Position numbers and translations under genes: made by a program. A model generated the notes under the pieces. That model was not told where the DNA came from. It saw only the letters and a program-made list of their open reading frames with translations, and ran no database searches. Positions 30,155 to 43,071 of a DNA stretch of 64,000 nucleotides are shown here, piece by piece; the first letter of the stretch is position 1; each line of letters starts with the position of its first letter. This DNA is from Pluralibacter sp. UBA7423 (GTDB lineage Bacteria > Pseudomonadota > Gammaproteobacteria > Enterobacterales > Enterobacteriaceae), in NCBI GenBank assembly GCA_002470465.1, contig DKMD01000025.1, positions 227,300-291,299 on the forward strand, read 5' to 3'.

Positions 30155-30202
30155 CTTCAGGAGGCTAGCGCGTGAAAGACGAAACGGAAAACAGCGCCAG
30201 AA

Positions 30203-30226
30203 AGCCTCCCCAGGGAGGCTTTTTTC
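30203..30226 (+). terminator. pheST attenuator
   Basis: AGCCTCCC-CA-GGGAGGCT followed by TTTTT, between pheM and pheS. It is the terminator arm of the phenylalanyl-tRNA-dependent attenuator. Alternative pairing with the upstream GACTTCAGGAGGCT segment (near 30153-30167) can form the antiterminator. Confidence 0.85.
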
Positions 30227-30273
30227 GTATATAGATTTCAAGTTATTACGTCCGCAAACGGGTGTTTGCATAG

Positions 30274-33678
<3,405 letters not shown>

Positions 33679-33682
33679 ACCT

Positions 33683-33982
33683 ATGGCGCTTACAAAAGCT
33701 GAAATGTCAGAATATCTGTTTGATAAGCTTGGGCTTAGCAAACGGGATGCCAAGGAACTGGTAGAGCTGTTTTTCGAAGAGATCCGTCGCGCTCTTGAAA
33801 ACGGTGAGCAGGTAAAACTCTCCGGTTTTGGTAATTTCGATTTGCGCGATAAAAATCAACGCCCCGGGCGCAACCCGAAGACGGGCGAAGATATTCCCAT
33901 TACAGCCCGGCGCGTGGTGACCTTCAGACCCGGACAGAAGTTGAAAAGCCGTGTCGAAAACGCTTCGCCCAAAGCAGAATAA
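33683..33982 (+). CDS. ihfA: Integration host factor subunit alpha
   Basis: IHF alpha pairs with IHF beta to bend DNA sharply at specific sites in replication, recombination and sigma-54 transcription. The 99-aa protein has the HU/IHF fold, with the DNA-binding arm motif [21 protein letters not shown] and the intercalating Pro in this arm. The start [13 protein letters not shown] is conserved. It is the last gene of the pheST-ihfA unit. Confidence 0.98.
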   Translation: MALTKAEMSEYLFDKLGLSKRDAKELVELFFEEIRRALENGEQVKLSGFGNFDLRDKNQRPGRNPKTGEDIPITARRVVTFRPGQKLKSRVENASPKAE

Positions 33983-33995
33983 TTTCTGATTAACC

Positions 33996-34023
33996 AAAAA
34001 GGCCGCTTTTGCGGCCTTTTTTC
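33996..34023 (+). terminator. ihfA terminator
   Basis: AAAAAGGCCGC-TTTT-GCGGCCTTTTTT, a symmetrical hairpin with a U6 tail, 14 bp after the ihfA stop codon. Confidence 0.87.
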
Positions 34024-34083
34024 TTTCCTGTTATTTGAAGAGACAATAAAATCAGCCACTTCACCTCACGATTTCAGGACACC

Positions 34084-35064
34084 ATGCAACCACTTGCCCA
34101 ACGCCAGCACCAACGAAACCAGCGATGGCTGGGAGGATTTCTGTTGCTGTTGCTGACGGCGATTTTCGTCAGCCTGTGCGCGGGCGAACAGTGGATAGCG
34201 CCGGGCGAATGGTTTACGGCGCGTGGTGAGCTGTTTGTCTGGCAGATTCGCCTGCCGCGTACGGTTGCTGTGGTGCTTGTCGGCGCATCTCTGGCGGTCT
34301 CCGGGGCAATCATGCAGGCGTTGTTTGACAATCCGCTGGCAGAACCTGGGCTGCTTGGCGTCTCCAATGGGGCTGGCATCGGGCTGATCGCGGCCGTCTT
34401 GCTGGGTAAAGGTCTGTTGCCGGGCTGGGCGCTGGGGCTGTGTGCGATTGCCGGGGCGCTGATTATCACGGTTATCCTGCTACGTTTTGCTCGTCGACAT
34501 TTGTCTACCAGCCGCCTGCTGCTGGCGGGTGTCGCGCTTGGCATTATTTGCAGTGCCGCAATGACCTGGGCGGTCTATTTCTCAACCTCCTTTGACCTGC
34601 GCCAATTGGTGTACTGGATGATGGGCGGCTTTGGTGGCGTTGACTGGCATCAGGGCTGGCTGATGGTGGCGCTGCTGCCGGTGCTGACCTGGATTTGCCT
34701 GCAGTCACGACCGCTAAATTTGCTGTCGCTGGGCGAAACGTCAGCCCGCCAGCTTGGCCTACCGCTCTGGCTCTGGCGTCGTCTGTTGGTGCTGGCCACG
34801 GGGTGGCTGGTGGGCGTTAGCGTGGCGCTGTCCGGGGCCATCGGCTTTATCGGGCTTGTGGTTCCGCATATTCTGCGCTTATGCGGCCTGAGCGATCACC
34901 GCGTCCTGCTGCCTGCCTGCGTGCTGGCAGGCGGTTCGGCGCTGTTGTTCGCCGATATTGTGGCGCGCCTGGCGCTGGCCTCGGCAGAGCTGCCGATTGG
35001 CGTCGTTACCGCAACCCTCGGCGCACCTGTTTTTATCTGGCTATTATTAAGGGCTGGCCGCTGA
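34084..35064 (+). CDS. btuC: Vitamin B12 ABC transporter permease BtuC
   Basis: BtuC forms the membrane channel of the BtuC2D2 cobalamin importer, working with BtuF and the TonB-dependent receptor BtuB. The 326-aa FecCD-family protein has about ten hydrophobic segments; typical motifs are [19 protein letters not shown] and the gating region [12 protein letters not shown]. It heads btuC-btuE-btuD, the same order as in E. coli. Confidence 0.96.
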   Translation: MQPLAQRQHQRNQRWLGGFLLLLLTAIFVSLCAGEQWIAPGEWFTARGELFVWQIRLPRTVAVVLVGASLAVSGAIMQALFDNPLAEPGLLGVSNGAGIGLIAAVLLGKGLLPGWALGLCAIAGALIITVILLRFARRHLSTSRLLLAGVALGIICSAAMTWAVYFSTSFDLRQLVYWMMGGFGGVDWHQGWLMVALLPVLTWICLQSRPLNLLSLGETSARQLGLPLWLWRRLLVLATGWLVGVSVALSGAIGFIGLVVPHILRLCGLSDHRVLLPACVLAGGSALLFADIVARLALASAELPIGVVTATLGAPVFIWLLLRAGR

Positions 35065-35092
35065 GCGCCGGCCGATAACCAAAGAGGACGCT

Positions 35093-35644
35093 ATGCAAGA
35101 CACTATTCTCAACACAACGGTCACCACTATCGACGGTGAAAACATCAGTCTGGAAAAATACAAAGGTAACGTGCTGCTGGTGGTTAACGTCGCCTCCCAG
35201 TGCGGACTCACGCCGCAGTATGAGCAACTGGAAAATATCCAGGAAGCGTGGGGCAAACAGGGCTTCGACGTGCTCGGCTTCCCGTGTAACCAGTTCCTGG
35301 GTCAGGAGCCGGGCAGCGAGGAGGAGATCAAAACCTTCTGCAGCACGACCTACGGTGTGACGTTCCCGATGTTCAGCAAAATTGATGTTAACGGCGAGCA
35401 CCGTCATCCGCTGTACCAGAAGCTCACGGCTGCTGCGCCTGTTGCCGTTGCCCCGGAAAGCAGCGGCTTCTACGAGCGCATGGCAAGCAAAGGGCGTGCG
35501 CCTAAAGTGCAGGGCGATATCCTGTGGAACTTCGAAAAGTTTCTGATTGGTCGTGACGGCGAAGTGATTCAGCGCTTCTCCCCGGACATGACGCCGGAAG
35601 ATCCGATTGTGATGGAAGCTATCAAGCTGGCGCTGGCGAAATAA
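35093..35644 (+). CDS. btuE: Glutathione peroxidase family protein BtuE
   Basis: BtuE is a thioredoxin/glutathione peroxidase that reduces hydroperoxides; it is not needed for B12 transport despite its operon. The 183-aa protein has the peroxidatic Cys37 in [13 protein letters not shown] and the conserved [12 protein letters not shown] with the second Cys, plus the WNFEKFLI block with the catalytic Trp and Asn. It lies between btuC and btuD, with btuD starting 1 bp after its stop codon. Confidence 0.95.
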   Translation: MQDTILNTTVTTIDGENISLEKYKGNVLLVVNVASQCGLTPQYEQLENIQEAWGKQGFDVLGFPCNQFLGQEPGSEEEIKTFCSTTYGVTFPMFSKIDVNGEHRHPLYQKLTAAAPVAVAPESSGFYERMASKGRAPKVQGDILWNFEKFLIGRDGEVIQRFSPDMTPEDPIVMEAIKLALAK

Positions 35645-35645
35645 C

Positions 35646-36392
35646 ATGCCGCTGATGCAGCTGCAGGAAGTGGAGGAGGCTGGTCGGCTGCGCCTGCTTA
35701 ACGCGGAAGTCCGACAAGGAGAGTTAGTTCACCTTGTCGGGCCGAACGGAGCCGGGAAGAGCACGCTGCTGGCGAGAATGGCGGGTCTGACGAGTGGGAA
35801 AGGGCAGATTGCCCTGAATGGGCAATGTCTGTCAGACTGGCCCGCGGCGGAGCTGGCCCGACATCGTGCGTATCTCACACAGCATCAGACACCACCTTTT
35901 GCCATGCCTGTATGGCACTACCTGACGCTGCATCAGCCTGATAAAACGCGGCACGCTTTGCAACAGGAGATTGCTGAGCAGCTGGGGCTGGAAGACAAAC
36001 TCGAACGGCCGGTAAATCATCTCTCTGGCGGCGAGTGGCAGCGTGTTCGCCTGGCGGCGGTAGTGCTGCAAATCCATCCAAAGGGGAACCCGCAGGGGCA
36101 GCTTTTGTTGCTGGATGAGCCAATGAATAGCCTGGATGTGGCGCAGCAGGCGGCTCTGGACAGGCTGCTGGCAGAGCTGAGAGCGGCTGGCGTCACGATT
36201 GTCATGAGTAGCCATGACCTTAACCACACTTTGCGCTTTGCGAGCAATACGTGGCTGATGCGGCGTGGGGCATTGATCGCCAGCGGTGATACGGCGCACG
36301 TTTTGACGATCGAAAATCTGGCGGCTGCGTATGATATGCCGTTTAAAATGCTGCATGCGGATGGCGTTCAGATGCTGGTTTCTGCGCTGTAA
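35646..36392 (+). CDS. btuD: Vitamin B12 ABC transporter ATPase BtuD
   Basis: BtuD hydrolyses ATP to drive cobalamin import through BtuC. The 248-aa protein has a Walker [10 protein letters not shown], the ABC signature LSGGEWQR, a Walker [13 protein letters not shown] and the His switch SSHDLNH. No separate ribosome binding site is obvious, and the start is coupled to the end of btuE. It is followed by nlpC. Confidence 0.96.
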   Translation: MPLMQLQEVEEAGRLRLLNAEVRQGELVHLVGPNGAGKSTLLARMAGLTSGKGQIALNGQCLSDWPAAELARHRAYLTQHQTPPFAMPVWHYLTLHQPDKTRHALQQEIAEQLGLEDKLERPVNHLSGGEWQRVRLAAVVLQIHPKGNPQGQLLLLDEPMNSLDVAQQAALDRLLAELRAAGVTIVMSSHDLNHTLRFASNTWLMRRGALIASGDTAHVLTIENLAAAYDMPFKMLHADGVQMLVSAL

Positions 36393-36469
36393 CAGGAAGG
36401 TTGCTTGCAACTTTGCAAATTCGCGGGCTAAATTATTTCTATAAAAAAATAGCAGAGGAACGCCAGGTT

Positions 36470-36934
36470 ATGCGTCTCTTATTTATTTTCGTGGCCGCAT
36501 TAATTTTAGCAGGGTGCAGTAGCCATCGTGCGCCGCCACCAAATCCAAGGCTTTCTGATTCCATTACCGTTATCGCTAACCTTAACGACCAGCTTGCAAA
36601 CTGGCGCGGCACGCCTTATCGCTATGGTGGTTCCGGCCGCGGTGGCGTTGACTGTTCCGCCTTCGTGATGATGACATTCCGCGATAAATTCGATTTACAG
36701 CTTCCGCGTGATACCGAGCGGCAGTCGCAAATCGGCACCGAAATAGATAAAGACGACTTATTACCGGGCGATTTGGTGTTCTTCAATACCGGCTCCGGCG
36801 GCAGCGGGCTGCATGTCGGCATCTATGACACCGACAATCAATTCATCCACGCGTCCACCAGCCAGGGCGTCACCCGCTCATCGCTGGATAATGTCTACTG
36901 GCGAAAGCACTTCTGGCAAGCCAGACGAATTTAA
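36470..36934 (+). CDS. nlpC: NlpC/P60 lipoprotein
   Basis: A 154-aa lipoprotein with an NlpC/P60 peptidoglycan endopeptidase domain. The lipobox LILAGC puts the acylated cysteine at residue 16. The papain-like catalytic residues are present: Cys62 in DCSAF, His115 in LHVGIYD and His127 in FIHAS. The start MRLLFIF gives the E. coli length; the frame extends 23 codons further without similarity. NlpC has been linked to ydiV repression in Salmonella, and ydiV is the next gene here. Confidence 0.94.
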   Translation: MRLLFIFVAALILAGCSSHRAPPPNPRLSDSITVIANLNDQLANWRGTPYRYGGSGRGGVDCSAFVMMTFRDKFDLQLPRDTERQSQIGTEIDKDDLLPGDLVFFNTGSGGSGLHVGIYDTDNQFIHASTSQGVTRSSLDNVYWRKHFWQARRI

Positions 36935-36944
36935 CCGGAAAATC

Positions 36945-36969
36945 AAAAAGGGCTATGGCCCTTTTTTTC
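36945..36969 (+). terminator. nlpC terminator
   Basis: AAAAAGGGC-TATG-GCCCTTTTTTT, a short stem with A5 and T7 flanks, 10 bp after the nlpC stop codon. Confidence 0.75.
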
Positions 36970-37211
36970 TGGGTAAATTAAAAAGTATGCCTTTTTCGAA
37001 ATAATTACCGTTTCTCATTTTCCCTGCGTAATGGAGCGCCGGATTGTGCGGCTGCCCGAATATGGATTACAATCATTCGAATGATAACGCAAAGGAATGC
37101 CTGAGTTACAAAGGAACGAATGAAATTAATCTTTTTAAAATCAAAGATTTTGTTTTCTACTGGGAACACACAGCAACGACCAGGGATGTCCCTTGAGACG
37201 AGGGGGACGCA

Positions 37212-37925
37212 ATGATAGTGACACTGGACAAAGCATGGAAGACAGAGTTGTTATTCCTCCCTGCGAAAAATGGGGAAGGGAAACTGATCGGGCTTGAAAT
37301 AATCGCTAACTTTGTTGGTTCAGACGATAATGTTCGCACGCCCACGTCTCTGGTAACCTCACGCCTGAATGGCGAACAGGAAGTCGCACTGTTTCGTGAA
37401 AAACTGGCATTGCTCGAAAACTGTCAGATCTTTTTTATTCAGCAGCAGTTAATCGCCTGGATTAATATTACCCCTGCTATTTCTGATGCATTGTTAACAC
37501 AAAAAACGCTGGCCGAAGAAGCCGGACGATTTTCTTTTCTTGAACTGACCGTCGAGGAAAACTTTCCTGGGTTGAACACGCTGGATAAAGTTCACCCTCT
37601 CGTTCAGCTGGCGAATCTTTTTCCCCTGGTGCTGGCCAATTTTGGTGCCGGCGATGCCTCATCGCATGCCGTATTTTCCGGATTGTTTAAACGCGTAGTG
37701 CTCGATAAAAACTTTATTCAGCAGCAGGCGCTATTATTATCCTTCGATCCCTTTATGCGGGCGATAACGGCCCAGCTGGCATCCTCATGCCAGTCAATGA
37801 TGGCCGCTGGCGTTGATAACCCGCAGATCCTGGAACGTCTGTTACCCTGGGGTTTCAGTGCTTTCGTTGGGGCTATATGGCCTGCGGTGGAAATGGCCTC
37901 GCTCACGCGCCTGATGCAGGAATAA
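37212..37925 (+). CDS. ydiV: Degenerate EAL protein, anti-FlhD4C2 factor YdiV
   Basis: A 237-aa homologue of YdiV (RflP), which in Salmonella and E. coli binds FlhD, blocks the flagellar master regulator and promotes its ClpXP turnover. The EAL fold is recognisable ([29 protein letters not shown]), but the EAL motif is reduced to GLEII, so c-di-GMP binding or hydrolysis is not expected. The length equals E. coli YdiV although sequence identity looks only moderate. It lies between nlpC and selO, as in E. coli. Confidence 0.85.
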   Translation: MIVTLDKAWKTELLFLPAKNGEGKLIGLEIIANFVGSDDNVRTPTSLVTSRLNGEQEVALFREKLALLENCQIFFIQQQLIAWINITPAISDALLTQKTLAEEAGRFSFLELTVEENFPGLNTLDKVHPLVQLANLFPLVLANFGAGDASSHAVFSGLFKRVVLDKNFIQQQALLLSFDPFMRAITAQLASSCQSMMAAGVDNPQILERLLPWGFSAFVGAIWPAVEMASLTRLMQE

Positions 37926-37986
37926 CCCTGCATCCCGCCCGTATTTATCTCTTCCCACAGGCACTACACTACAGACAGGAGGATCT

Positions 37987-39429
37987 ATGACCCTGTCTTT
38001 TACCCATCACTGGCGCGATGAGCTGCCAGGTTTTTATACCGAACTGTCACCGACGCCGCTCACCAATGCCCGTCTTATCTGGCATAACGCACCGCTGGCT
38101 GAAAGCCTTGCGCTACCCGGCTCATTATTCAGCCCGGAAAACGGTTCTGGCGTCTGGGGCGGTGAAGCGCTGCTGCCTGGCATGCTTCCACTGGCACAGG
38201 TTTACAGCGGCCATCAGTTTGGCGTCTGGGCCGGGCAGCTCGGCGACGGGCGCGGCATCTTACTCGGCGAGCAGCAGCTGGCCGACGGGCGTCGCTATGA
38301 CTGGCATCTGAAAGGCGCAGGCCTGACGCCGTATTCCCGAATGGGCGATGGGCGTGCCGTACTGCGTTCCACGCTGCGTGAAAGCCTGGCTTCAGAGGCA
38401 ATGTTCGCGCTGGGCATTCCCACTACGCGTGCGCTGTCGGTGGTCACCAGCGATACGCCCGTTTACCGCGAAACAGTTGAGCAGGGTGCCATGCTGATGC
38501 GTCTGGCGGAAAGCCATCTGCGGTTCGGGCATTTTGAACACTTCTATTATCGCCGGCAGCCGGAAAAAGTTCGTGAACTGGCGGATTACGCCATTCGCCA
38601 TCACTGGGCAAATCTTGAGGGCGAAGCTGACGTGTACAGCCTCTGGTTCCGTGACGTTGTCACCAAAACGGCGCAGATGATTGCCCGCTGGCAGGCCGTC
38701 GGCTTCTGCCATGGGGTCATGAACACCGACAACATGTCACTTCTCGGGCTGACGATGGACTACGGCCCGTTCGGCTTCCTCGACGATTATCAGCCCAATT
38801 TTATCTGCAATCACTCGGATCCTCAGGGCCGCTACAGCTATGATAATCAGCCTGCTGCGGCGCTGTGGAATCTCCAGCGGCTGGCTCAGTCGCTTTCTCC
38901 GTTCATCGCAGTGGACACGCTCAACGATGCGCTTGACGGCTATCAGGAAGCGCTGCTGGTGGAGTACGGCAAGCTGATGCGCCGCAAGCTGGGATTTTTC
39001 ACCGAGCAGAAAGGGGACAATGAGCTGTTAAATTCGTTGTTCAGCCAGATGGCGCGCGAGGGCAGCGATTACACGCGCACCTTCCGTATGCTGAGTGAAA
39101 CCGAACAGCACAGTGCGGCATCGCCTCTGAGGGATGAGTTTATCGACCGGGCCGGATTTGATGCCTGGTTCAGCGGCTATCGCGCCCGGCTTCAGGATGA
39201 ACAGGTGGATGACGTTACGCGCCAGCAAAGCATGAAGCAGATGAACCCGGCAATTGTCCTGCGTAACTGGCTCGCGCAGCGGGCGATAGAGCAAGCAGAA
39301 CGCGGTGAGTACGAGGAGTTTGCGCGTCTGCATGAGGTATTGCGCGATCCGTTTGCCGATCGTCATGATGATTACGCCAGCCGCCCACCCGAATGGGGCA
39401 AGCGGCTGGAAGTCAGCTGTTCAAGCTGA
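37987..39429 (+). CDS. selO: Protein adenylyltransferase SelO (YdiU)
   Basis: SelO is a pseudokinase-fold enzyme that transfers AMP to Ser, Thr or Tyr of target proteins, linked to redox stress and S-glutathionylation. The 480-aa protein shows [18 protein letters not shown], the ATP-binding [22 protein letters not shown] and the catalytic NTDNMSLLG with the metal-binding Asp and Asn. A Cys lies three residues from the end (VSCSS), where many eukaryotic SelO proteins carry selenocysteine. It is convergent with hmuV, with only 2 bp between the stop codons. Confidence 0.94.
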   Translation: MTLSFTHHWRDELPGFYTELSPTPLTNARLIWHNAPLAESLALPGSLFSPENGSGVWGGEALLPGMLPLAQVYSGHQFGVWAGQLGDGRGILLGEQQLADGRRYDWHLKGAGLTPYSRMGDGRAVLRSTLRESLASEAMFALGIPTTRALSVVTSDTPVYRETVEQGAMLMRLAESHLRFGHFEHFYYRRQPEKVRELADYAIRHHWANLEGEADVYSLWFRDVVTKTAQMIARWQAVGFCHGVMNTDNMSLLGLTMDYGPFGFLDDYQPNFICNHSDPQGRYSYDNQPAAALWNLQRLAQSLSPFIAVDTLNDALDGYQEALLVEYGKLMRRKLGFFTEQKGDNELLNSLFSQMAREGSDYTRTFRMLSETEQHSAASPLRDEFIDRAGFDAWFSGYRARLQDEQVDDVTRQQSMKQMNPAIVLRNWLAQRAIEQAERGEYEEFARLHEVLRDPFADRHDDYASRPPEWGKRLEVSCSS

Positions 39430-39431
39430 GG

Positions 39432-40199
39432 CTAGGGGGCAAGAAACACCTGCGGTGCAGATGCGTCGGGATGCTCTCCGATGCGCACCTCGGCGCCATA
39501 CCAGCGGCTCAGCGTCTGCGCTTGCAGCACCTGCCGGGCGTTCCCCTGGGCGACGATCTCTCCCTGGTGCAATAGCACCAGCCTGTCGGCCCACAGCGCC
39601 GCCAGGTTGAGGTCGTGCAGCACGGCGCACACATGCAGCTGCCCGGCGCGGGTCAGCTTTTTCAGCAGACGCAGCAAATGCTGCTGATGATACAGATCCA
39701 GCGCCGAAGTGGGTTCGTCCAGAAACAACCAGCCCTGCGGCGCGTCATCAACCCATAGCTGCGCCAGAACGCGTGCCAGCTGTACGCGCTGCTGTTCGCC
39801 TCCTGAAAGGGCATTGTATTTCCGTCCCGACAGCGGCAAACAGCCTGTCAATGCCATCACTTCGCGAACGATCCTGTGGCTGCCGGTCTGTTCCCACGGC
39901 GCGCGGCCCATCGCCACTACATCTTCTACCGGCCAGTCGAAGCCGAGCTGGGTCTGCTGGCGCATTACGGCGCGGTGGCGGGACAAAGCCTGCGGCGACC
40001 ACTCAGCCAGCGTTTTCCCTTTCAGAGAACATGTCCCGCTGTCCGGCGGCAAATAGCCGGTCAGCGCGCGCAGCAGCGTCGATTTTCCCGCGCCATTGGG
40101 GCCGATCAAAGCCACCAGTTCACCGGGCGCGAGCGTCAGGCTGATATTGCGTAAGACAGGGGAATAGCCGAGGTTTGCGGCCTGTAAACAGTCAGACAT
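39432..40199 (-). CDS. hmuV: Heme ABC transporter ATPase HmuV
   Basis: HmuV powers heme import across the inner membrane with HmuU. The 255-aa protein has a Walker [10 protein letters not shown], the signature LSGGEQQR, a Walker B WLFLDEPTSALD and the His switch VLHDLNL. It overlaps hmuU by 8 bp, so translation is coupled. It is last in hemP-hmuRSTUV, and its stop is 2 bp from that of selO, with no terminator visible between the two. Confidence 0.93.
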   Translation of the reverse strand: MSDCLQAANLGYSPVLRNISLTLAPGELVALIGPNGAGKSTLLRALTGYLPPDSGTCSLKGKTLAEWSPQALSRHRAVMRQQTQLGFDWPVEDVVAMGRAPWEQTGSHRIVREVMALTGCLPLSGRKYNALSGGEQQRVQLARVLAQLWVDDAPQGWLFLDEPTSALDLYHQQHLLRLLKKLTRAGQLHVCAVLHDLNLAALWADRLVLLHQGEIVAQGNARQVLQAQTLSRWYGAEVRIGEHPDASAPQVFLAP

Positions 40200-41181
40200 G
40201 CTGGCCTCCCCGACGGAAAATCATCCATAAAAACCACGGTGCGCCAAGCAGGCTCGTCAATAACCCTACCGGCATTTCTGCGGGGGCTACCAGCGTGCGG
40301 GCAACCGTATCCGCCACCAGCAACAGAATTGCGCCCACCAGCACGGAGCCGGGAATAACCGCCCGGTGATCTGCCCCGAGCCACATGCGCAGCAGGTGCG
40401 GCACCACCAGCCCGATAAAGCCAATCACGCCGCTGACCGCCACTGCACTCGCCACCAGCAGGGCGCTACACATCAGCAGACGGCGCTGGACTTGCTTCAC
40501 GTTCACGCCGAGGTAGTGCGCTTCTTCGTCACCAAGCTGCAGCAAATTCAGCTGTTTCGCCAGCCGCCAGATGATGGCCACCGTCGGCAGCATCAGGGAC
40601 GCCGTGGCAAGCAGCGTCGACCACTGCGCCTGGCCAAGACTGCCCATCCCCCAGAGTGAGAGCTGGCGCAGCTGCGCATCGTTGCTGAGCCACGACAGGA
40701 CGCCCACGGCGGCTCCGCAGAGCGCATTGATGGCGATGCCGACCAGCAGCAGGCGCGAAAGCGCGTTGTCGTGGCGCTGGCTAAGCACAAAAATGACCAT
40801 CGTTACTGCCAGGCTGCCGAGGAAGGCCGCCAGCATGGGGGCGTAGAGCATCAGTACCATCGGGAGAGAGAAGGGCAACACCACCCACAGCGCTACGGCC
40901 AGAGCCGCTCCGCTGCTGATCCCAAGCAGGCCAGGATCGGCCAGCGGATTGCGAAAAAGGCCTTGCATCACGCAGCCTGCCAGCGCCAGTGAGCCGCCGA
41001 CGGTCAACGCCAGCAGCACGCGCGGCAGGCGAATGGTGAACCAGATCTGTCGCAGCGTGCCGTCACCGTGCCAGAGCACGTCAAGCGGCAGCTTCATCGC
41101 GCCAAAAGTGGTTGCCGCGAGCGTCAGGAGCGTTAACAGCCCGAGCAACGACCATAGCGAACGGGAAACCCACGGTATCAT
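40192..41181 (-). CDS. hmuU: Heme ABC transporter permease HmuU
   Basis: A 329-aa FecCD-family permease, predicted to form the inner-membrane heme channel. It has about ten hydrophobic segments, with RLPRVLLALTVGGSLALAGC near the N-terminus and [18 protein letters not shown] near the gate. Its start codon shares one base with the hmuT stop (TGATG). BtuC in this window is a distant paralogue. Confidence 0.93.
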   Translation of the reverse strand: MIPWVSRSLWSLLGLLTLLTLAATTFGAMKLPLDVLWHGDGTLRQIWFTIRLPRVLLALTVGGSLALAGCVMQGLFRNPLADPGLLGISSGAALAVALWVVLPFSLPMVLMLYAPMLAAFLGSLAVTMVIFVLSQRHDNALSRLLLVGIAINALCGAAVGVLSWLSNDAQLRQLSLWGMGSLGQAQWSTLLATASLMLPTVAIIWRLAKQLNLLQLGDEEAHYLGVNVKQVQRRLLMCSALLVASAVAVSGVIGFIGLVVPHLLRMWLGADHRAVIPGSVLVGAILLLVADTVARTLVAPAEMPVGLLTSLLGAPWFLWMIFRRGGQHV

Positions 41182-41999
41182 CAGGGCGTCTGCTCCGCTT
41201 TGTTGCGTAGCTGACGGAGCGCGTCCGGCGTACGAATGCTGAAGCCCAGCAGCGCCATATCATCAACCAACAGCACCTGTTTATTGCGCCCGGCGGGCGT
41301 TTGCGCGAGCCCCGGTAGCTTCCATAATCCGGCTTCACCACCCATGCTCTGTACGCCATCGGCAGAGATCACCACCAAATCCGGCTGGCTGGCAATCACG
41401 CCTTCCTGTGAAAGAGGCTGATAGCGATTGAAGCCCTGCATCGCATTTTGCAGGCCTGCCGCACGAATGGCCGCATCGGCCCCGGTTTGCTGCCCGGCTG
41501 CCATTGCGGTCATACCGCCATGGCTCAGGATAAACAGCACGCGCTTGTTCAGCGGGGTTTTTGGCAAGGTCGCTAATGCCTGTTTCATGCTGAGGCGGAG
41601 GTTTTTACCTTCGGTTTCTTTATGCAGCGCGGCGGCGACGATCCTGATTTTGTCGTCAATTATCGTCACGTCATTGCTGCCAGGAACGGTGATGACGGTA
41701 ACGCCGTTTTGTTCAACCTGACTCAGCGCCAGCGACGGCTGTGCCTGAATGCTTGCCAGCACCGTGGTAGGGTGCGTGGCGAGAATGCCCTCCGCGTTCA
41801 GCTGCCGCAGGTAGCCGACATCCGGAAGCCTTAACGCTTCCGGAGGCCACATGCTCGTGCTGTCACGGGCAACGAGAGCGCTTTGCGCCCCCAGTGCATA
41901 GACAATCTCCGTCACGTCGCCACCAAGCGTCACCACTTTTTGTGCCGCCGCACCGGTAAACAGAGGCAGGGCGGCGATTAACGCGACGACGACTTTCAT
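41181..41999 (-). CDS. hmuT: Periplasmic heme-binding protein HmuT
   Basis: HmuT carries heme from the outer-membrane receptor to HmuUV. The 272-aa precursor has a signal peptide ([19 protein letters not shown]) and a helical-backbone periplasmic binding fold: [17 protein letters not shown] at the start, and paired lobes around the SQPDLVVIS segment. The start MKVVV overlaps the hmuS stop by four bases (ATGA), which favours it over 15 upstream codons. Confidence 0.92.
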   Translation of the reverse strand: MKVVVALIAALPLFTGAAAQKVVTLGGDVTEIVYALGAQSALVARDSTSMWPPEALRLPDVGYLRQLNAEGILATHPTTVLASIQAQPSLALSQVEQNGVTVITVPGSNDVTIIDDKIRIVAAALHKETEGKNLRLSMKQALATLPKTPLNKRVLFILSHGGMTAMAAGQQTGADAAIRAAGLQNAMQGFNRYQPLSQEGVIASQPDLVVISADGVQSMGGEAGLWKLPGLAQTPAGRNKQVLLVDDMALLGFSIRTPDALRQLRNKAEQTP

Positions 42000-43024
42000 G
42001 CAGCCAGCCCTCTGGCGGTCAGCGCTTCCACTTGAGTGCGCCATTGGGTCTGCTCCGGCTCACCTTCGGTGCGCTGGCCGTAAAGCTGCGCAATCTGCGT
42101 GCCGTCGGCGGCAAACAGCTCGAGGCTGGTTACGTGCCCGTCGGCAGTCGGTTTGCGGGTGACCCAGGTTTCCGCAATGGTGTCTTCGCGCAGATGCAGG
42201 GTAAACGCCGGATTGAAGATATTCAGCCAGCCCTTCATCGGCACCACTTTCTCGATAGCGCCGGTGAAAATCTGCACGCAGCCGCGGTTGCCAACGAAGA
42301 TCATGATTTCGTTGGCGTCCTGGTGGGCATTTGCCAGCAGGCGCGCAACGGCATCGTTGTCGACCTGGCAGGCCAGATCGTCACCTACAAGGCGGAAGGC
42401 CTGCTGGCGGCTGAGGTTATGGCGCTTCAGCAGGGTGAAGAACTGATGGACGTCAGTCATCGCGCGCCATTCGGCATCCAGCGCTTTGCCGTCGACGGTT
42501 ATGTCAGCCATGGGTGCATCAGCGGCTTTCAGCTCAAGAGCAGGATTTTCCGCGTGAATGAAACGGGTCAGAATGTCGGCCCATGCGCTCATGTCGGTGG
42601 TATCGGTGGTGTAAACCTTCAGTAGCGCATCACCCTGATGGTCGAAAAATTGAATACTCTGGCGTTCGCCGCGAGCGCTGGCTTCGTTGATATGAAACAC
42701 GCTCGCCCACTGATTGAGGAACAGGCGCAGATCCAGCGCTCGTGGGTTCAGCACCAGTCCGGCGTGGCCGCTCAGATGCTGGTTGGTAAAGGTACCGACC
42801 TGCTCATGAACCGCGTATTCATTACGACAGATGCATTTCACATCGCCCGCAGACTCCAGCGCCGCCAGAACGTCACGGCTTTCCCCCTGCAGGCGCCAGG
42901 CGTCGTGACCCACGCGCGCCCAGGTCAGTTCGGCCTCGCTGATGTGCATCATTGCGGCGATATCACGAGCGTACTTGCCCGGGTTTTCTTCTTTTAGCGC
43001 CAGCCAGCGTGTGTAGTGATTCAT
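41996..43024 (-). CDS. hmuS: Heme-degrading/heme-handling protein HmuS
   Basis: HmuS of the HemS/ChuS family binds heme in the cytoplasm and, in studied members, breaks it down or passes it on, releasing iron. The 342-aa protein is built from two similar halves, with [13 protein letters not shown] and [11 protein letters not shown] in the first and [17 protein letters not shown] and [15 protein letters not shown] in the second. The start [10 protein letters not shown] follows GGAAGAGACA. It is between hmuR (47 bp) and hmuT (4-bp overlap). Confidence 0.92.
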   Translation of the reverse strand: MNHYTRWLALKEENPGKYARDIAAMMHISEAELTWARVGHDAWRLQGESRDVLAALESAGDVKCICRNEYAVHEQVGTFTNQHLSGHAGLVLNPRALDLRLFLNQWASVFHINEASARGERQSIQFFDHQGDALLKVYTTDTTDMSAWADILTRFIHAENPALELKAADAPMADITVDGKALDAEWRAMTDVHQFFTLLKRHNLSRQQAFRLVGDDLACQVDNDAVARLLANAHQDANEIMIFVGNRGCVQIFTGAIEKVVPMKGWLNIFNPAFTLHLREDTIAETWVTRKPTADGHVTSLELFAADGTQIAQLYGQRTEGEPEQTQWRTQVEALTARGLAA

Positions 43025-43071
43025 TGTCTCTTCCTTCCAGATAAAGGCCCCGCTGAACCGGGGCAGGGTGA

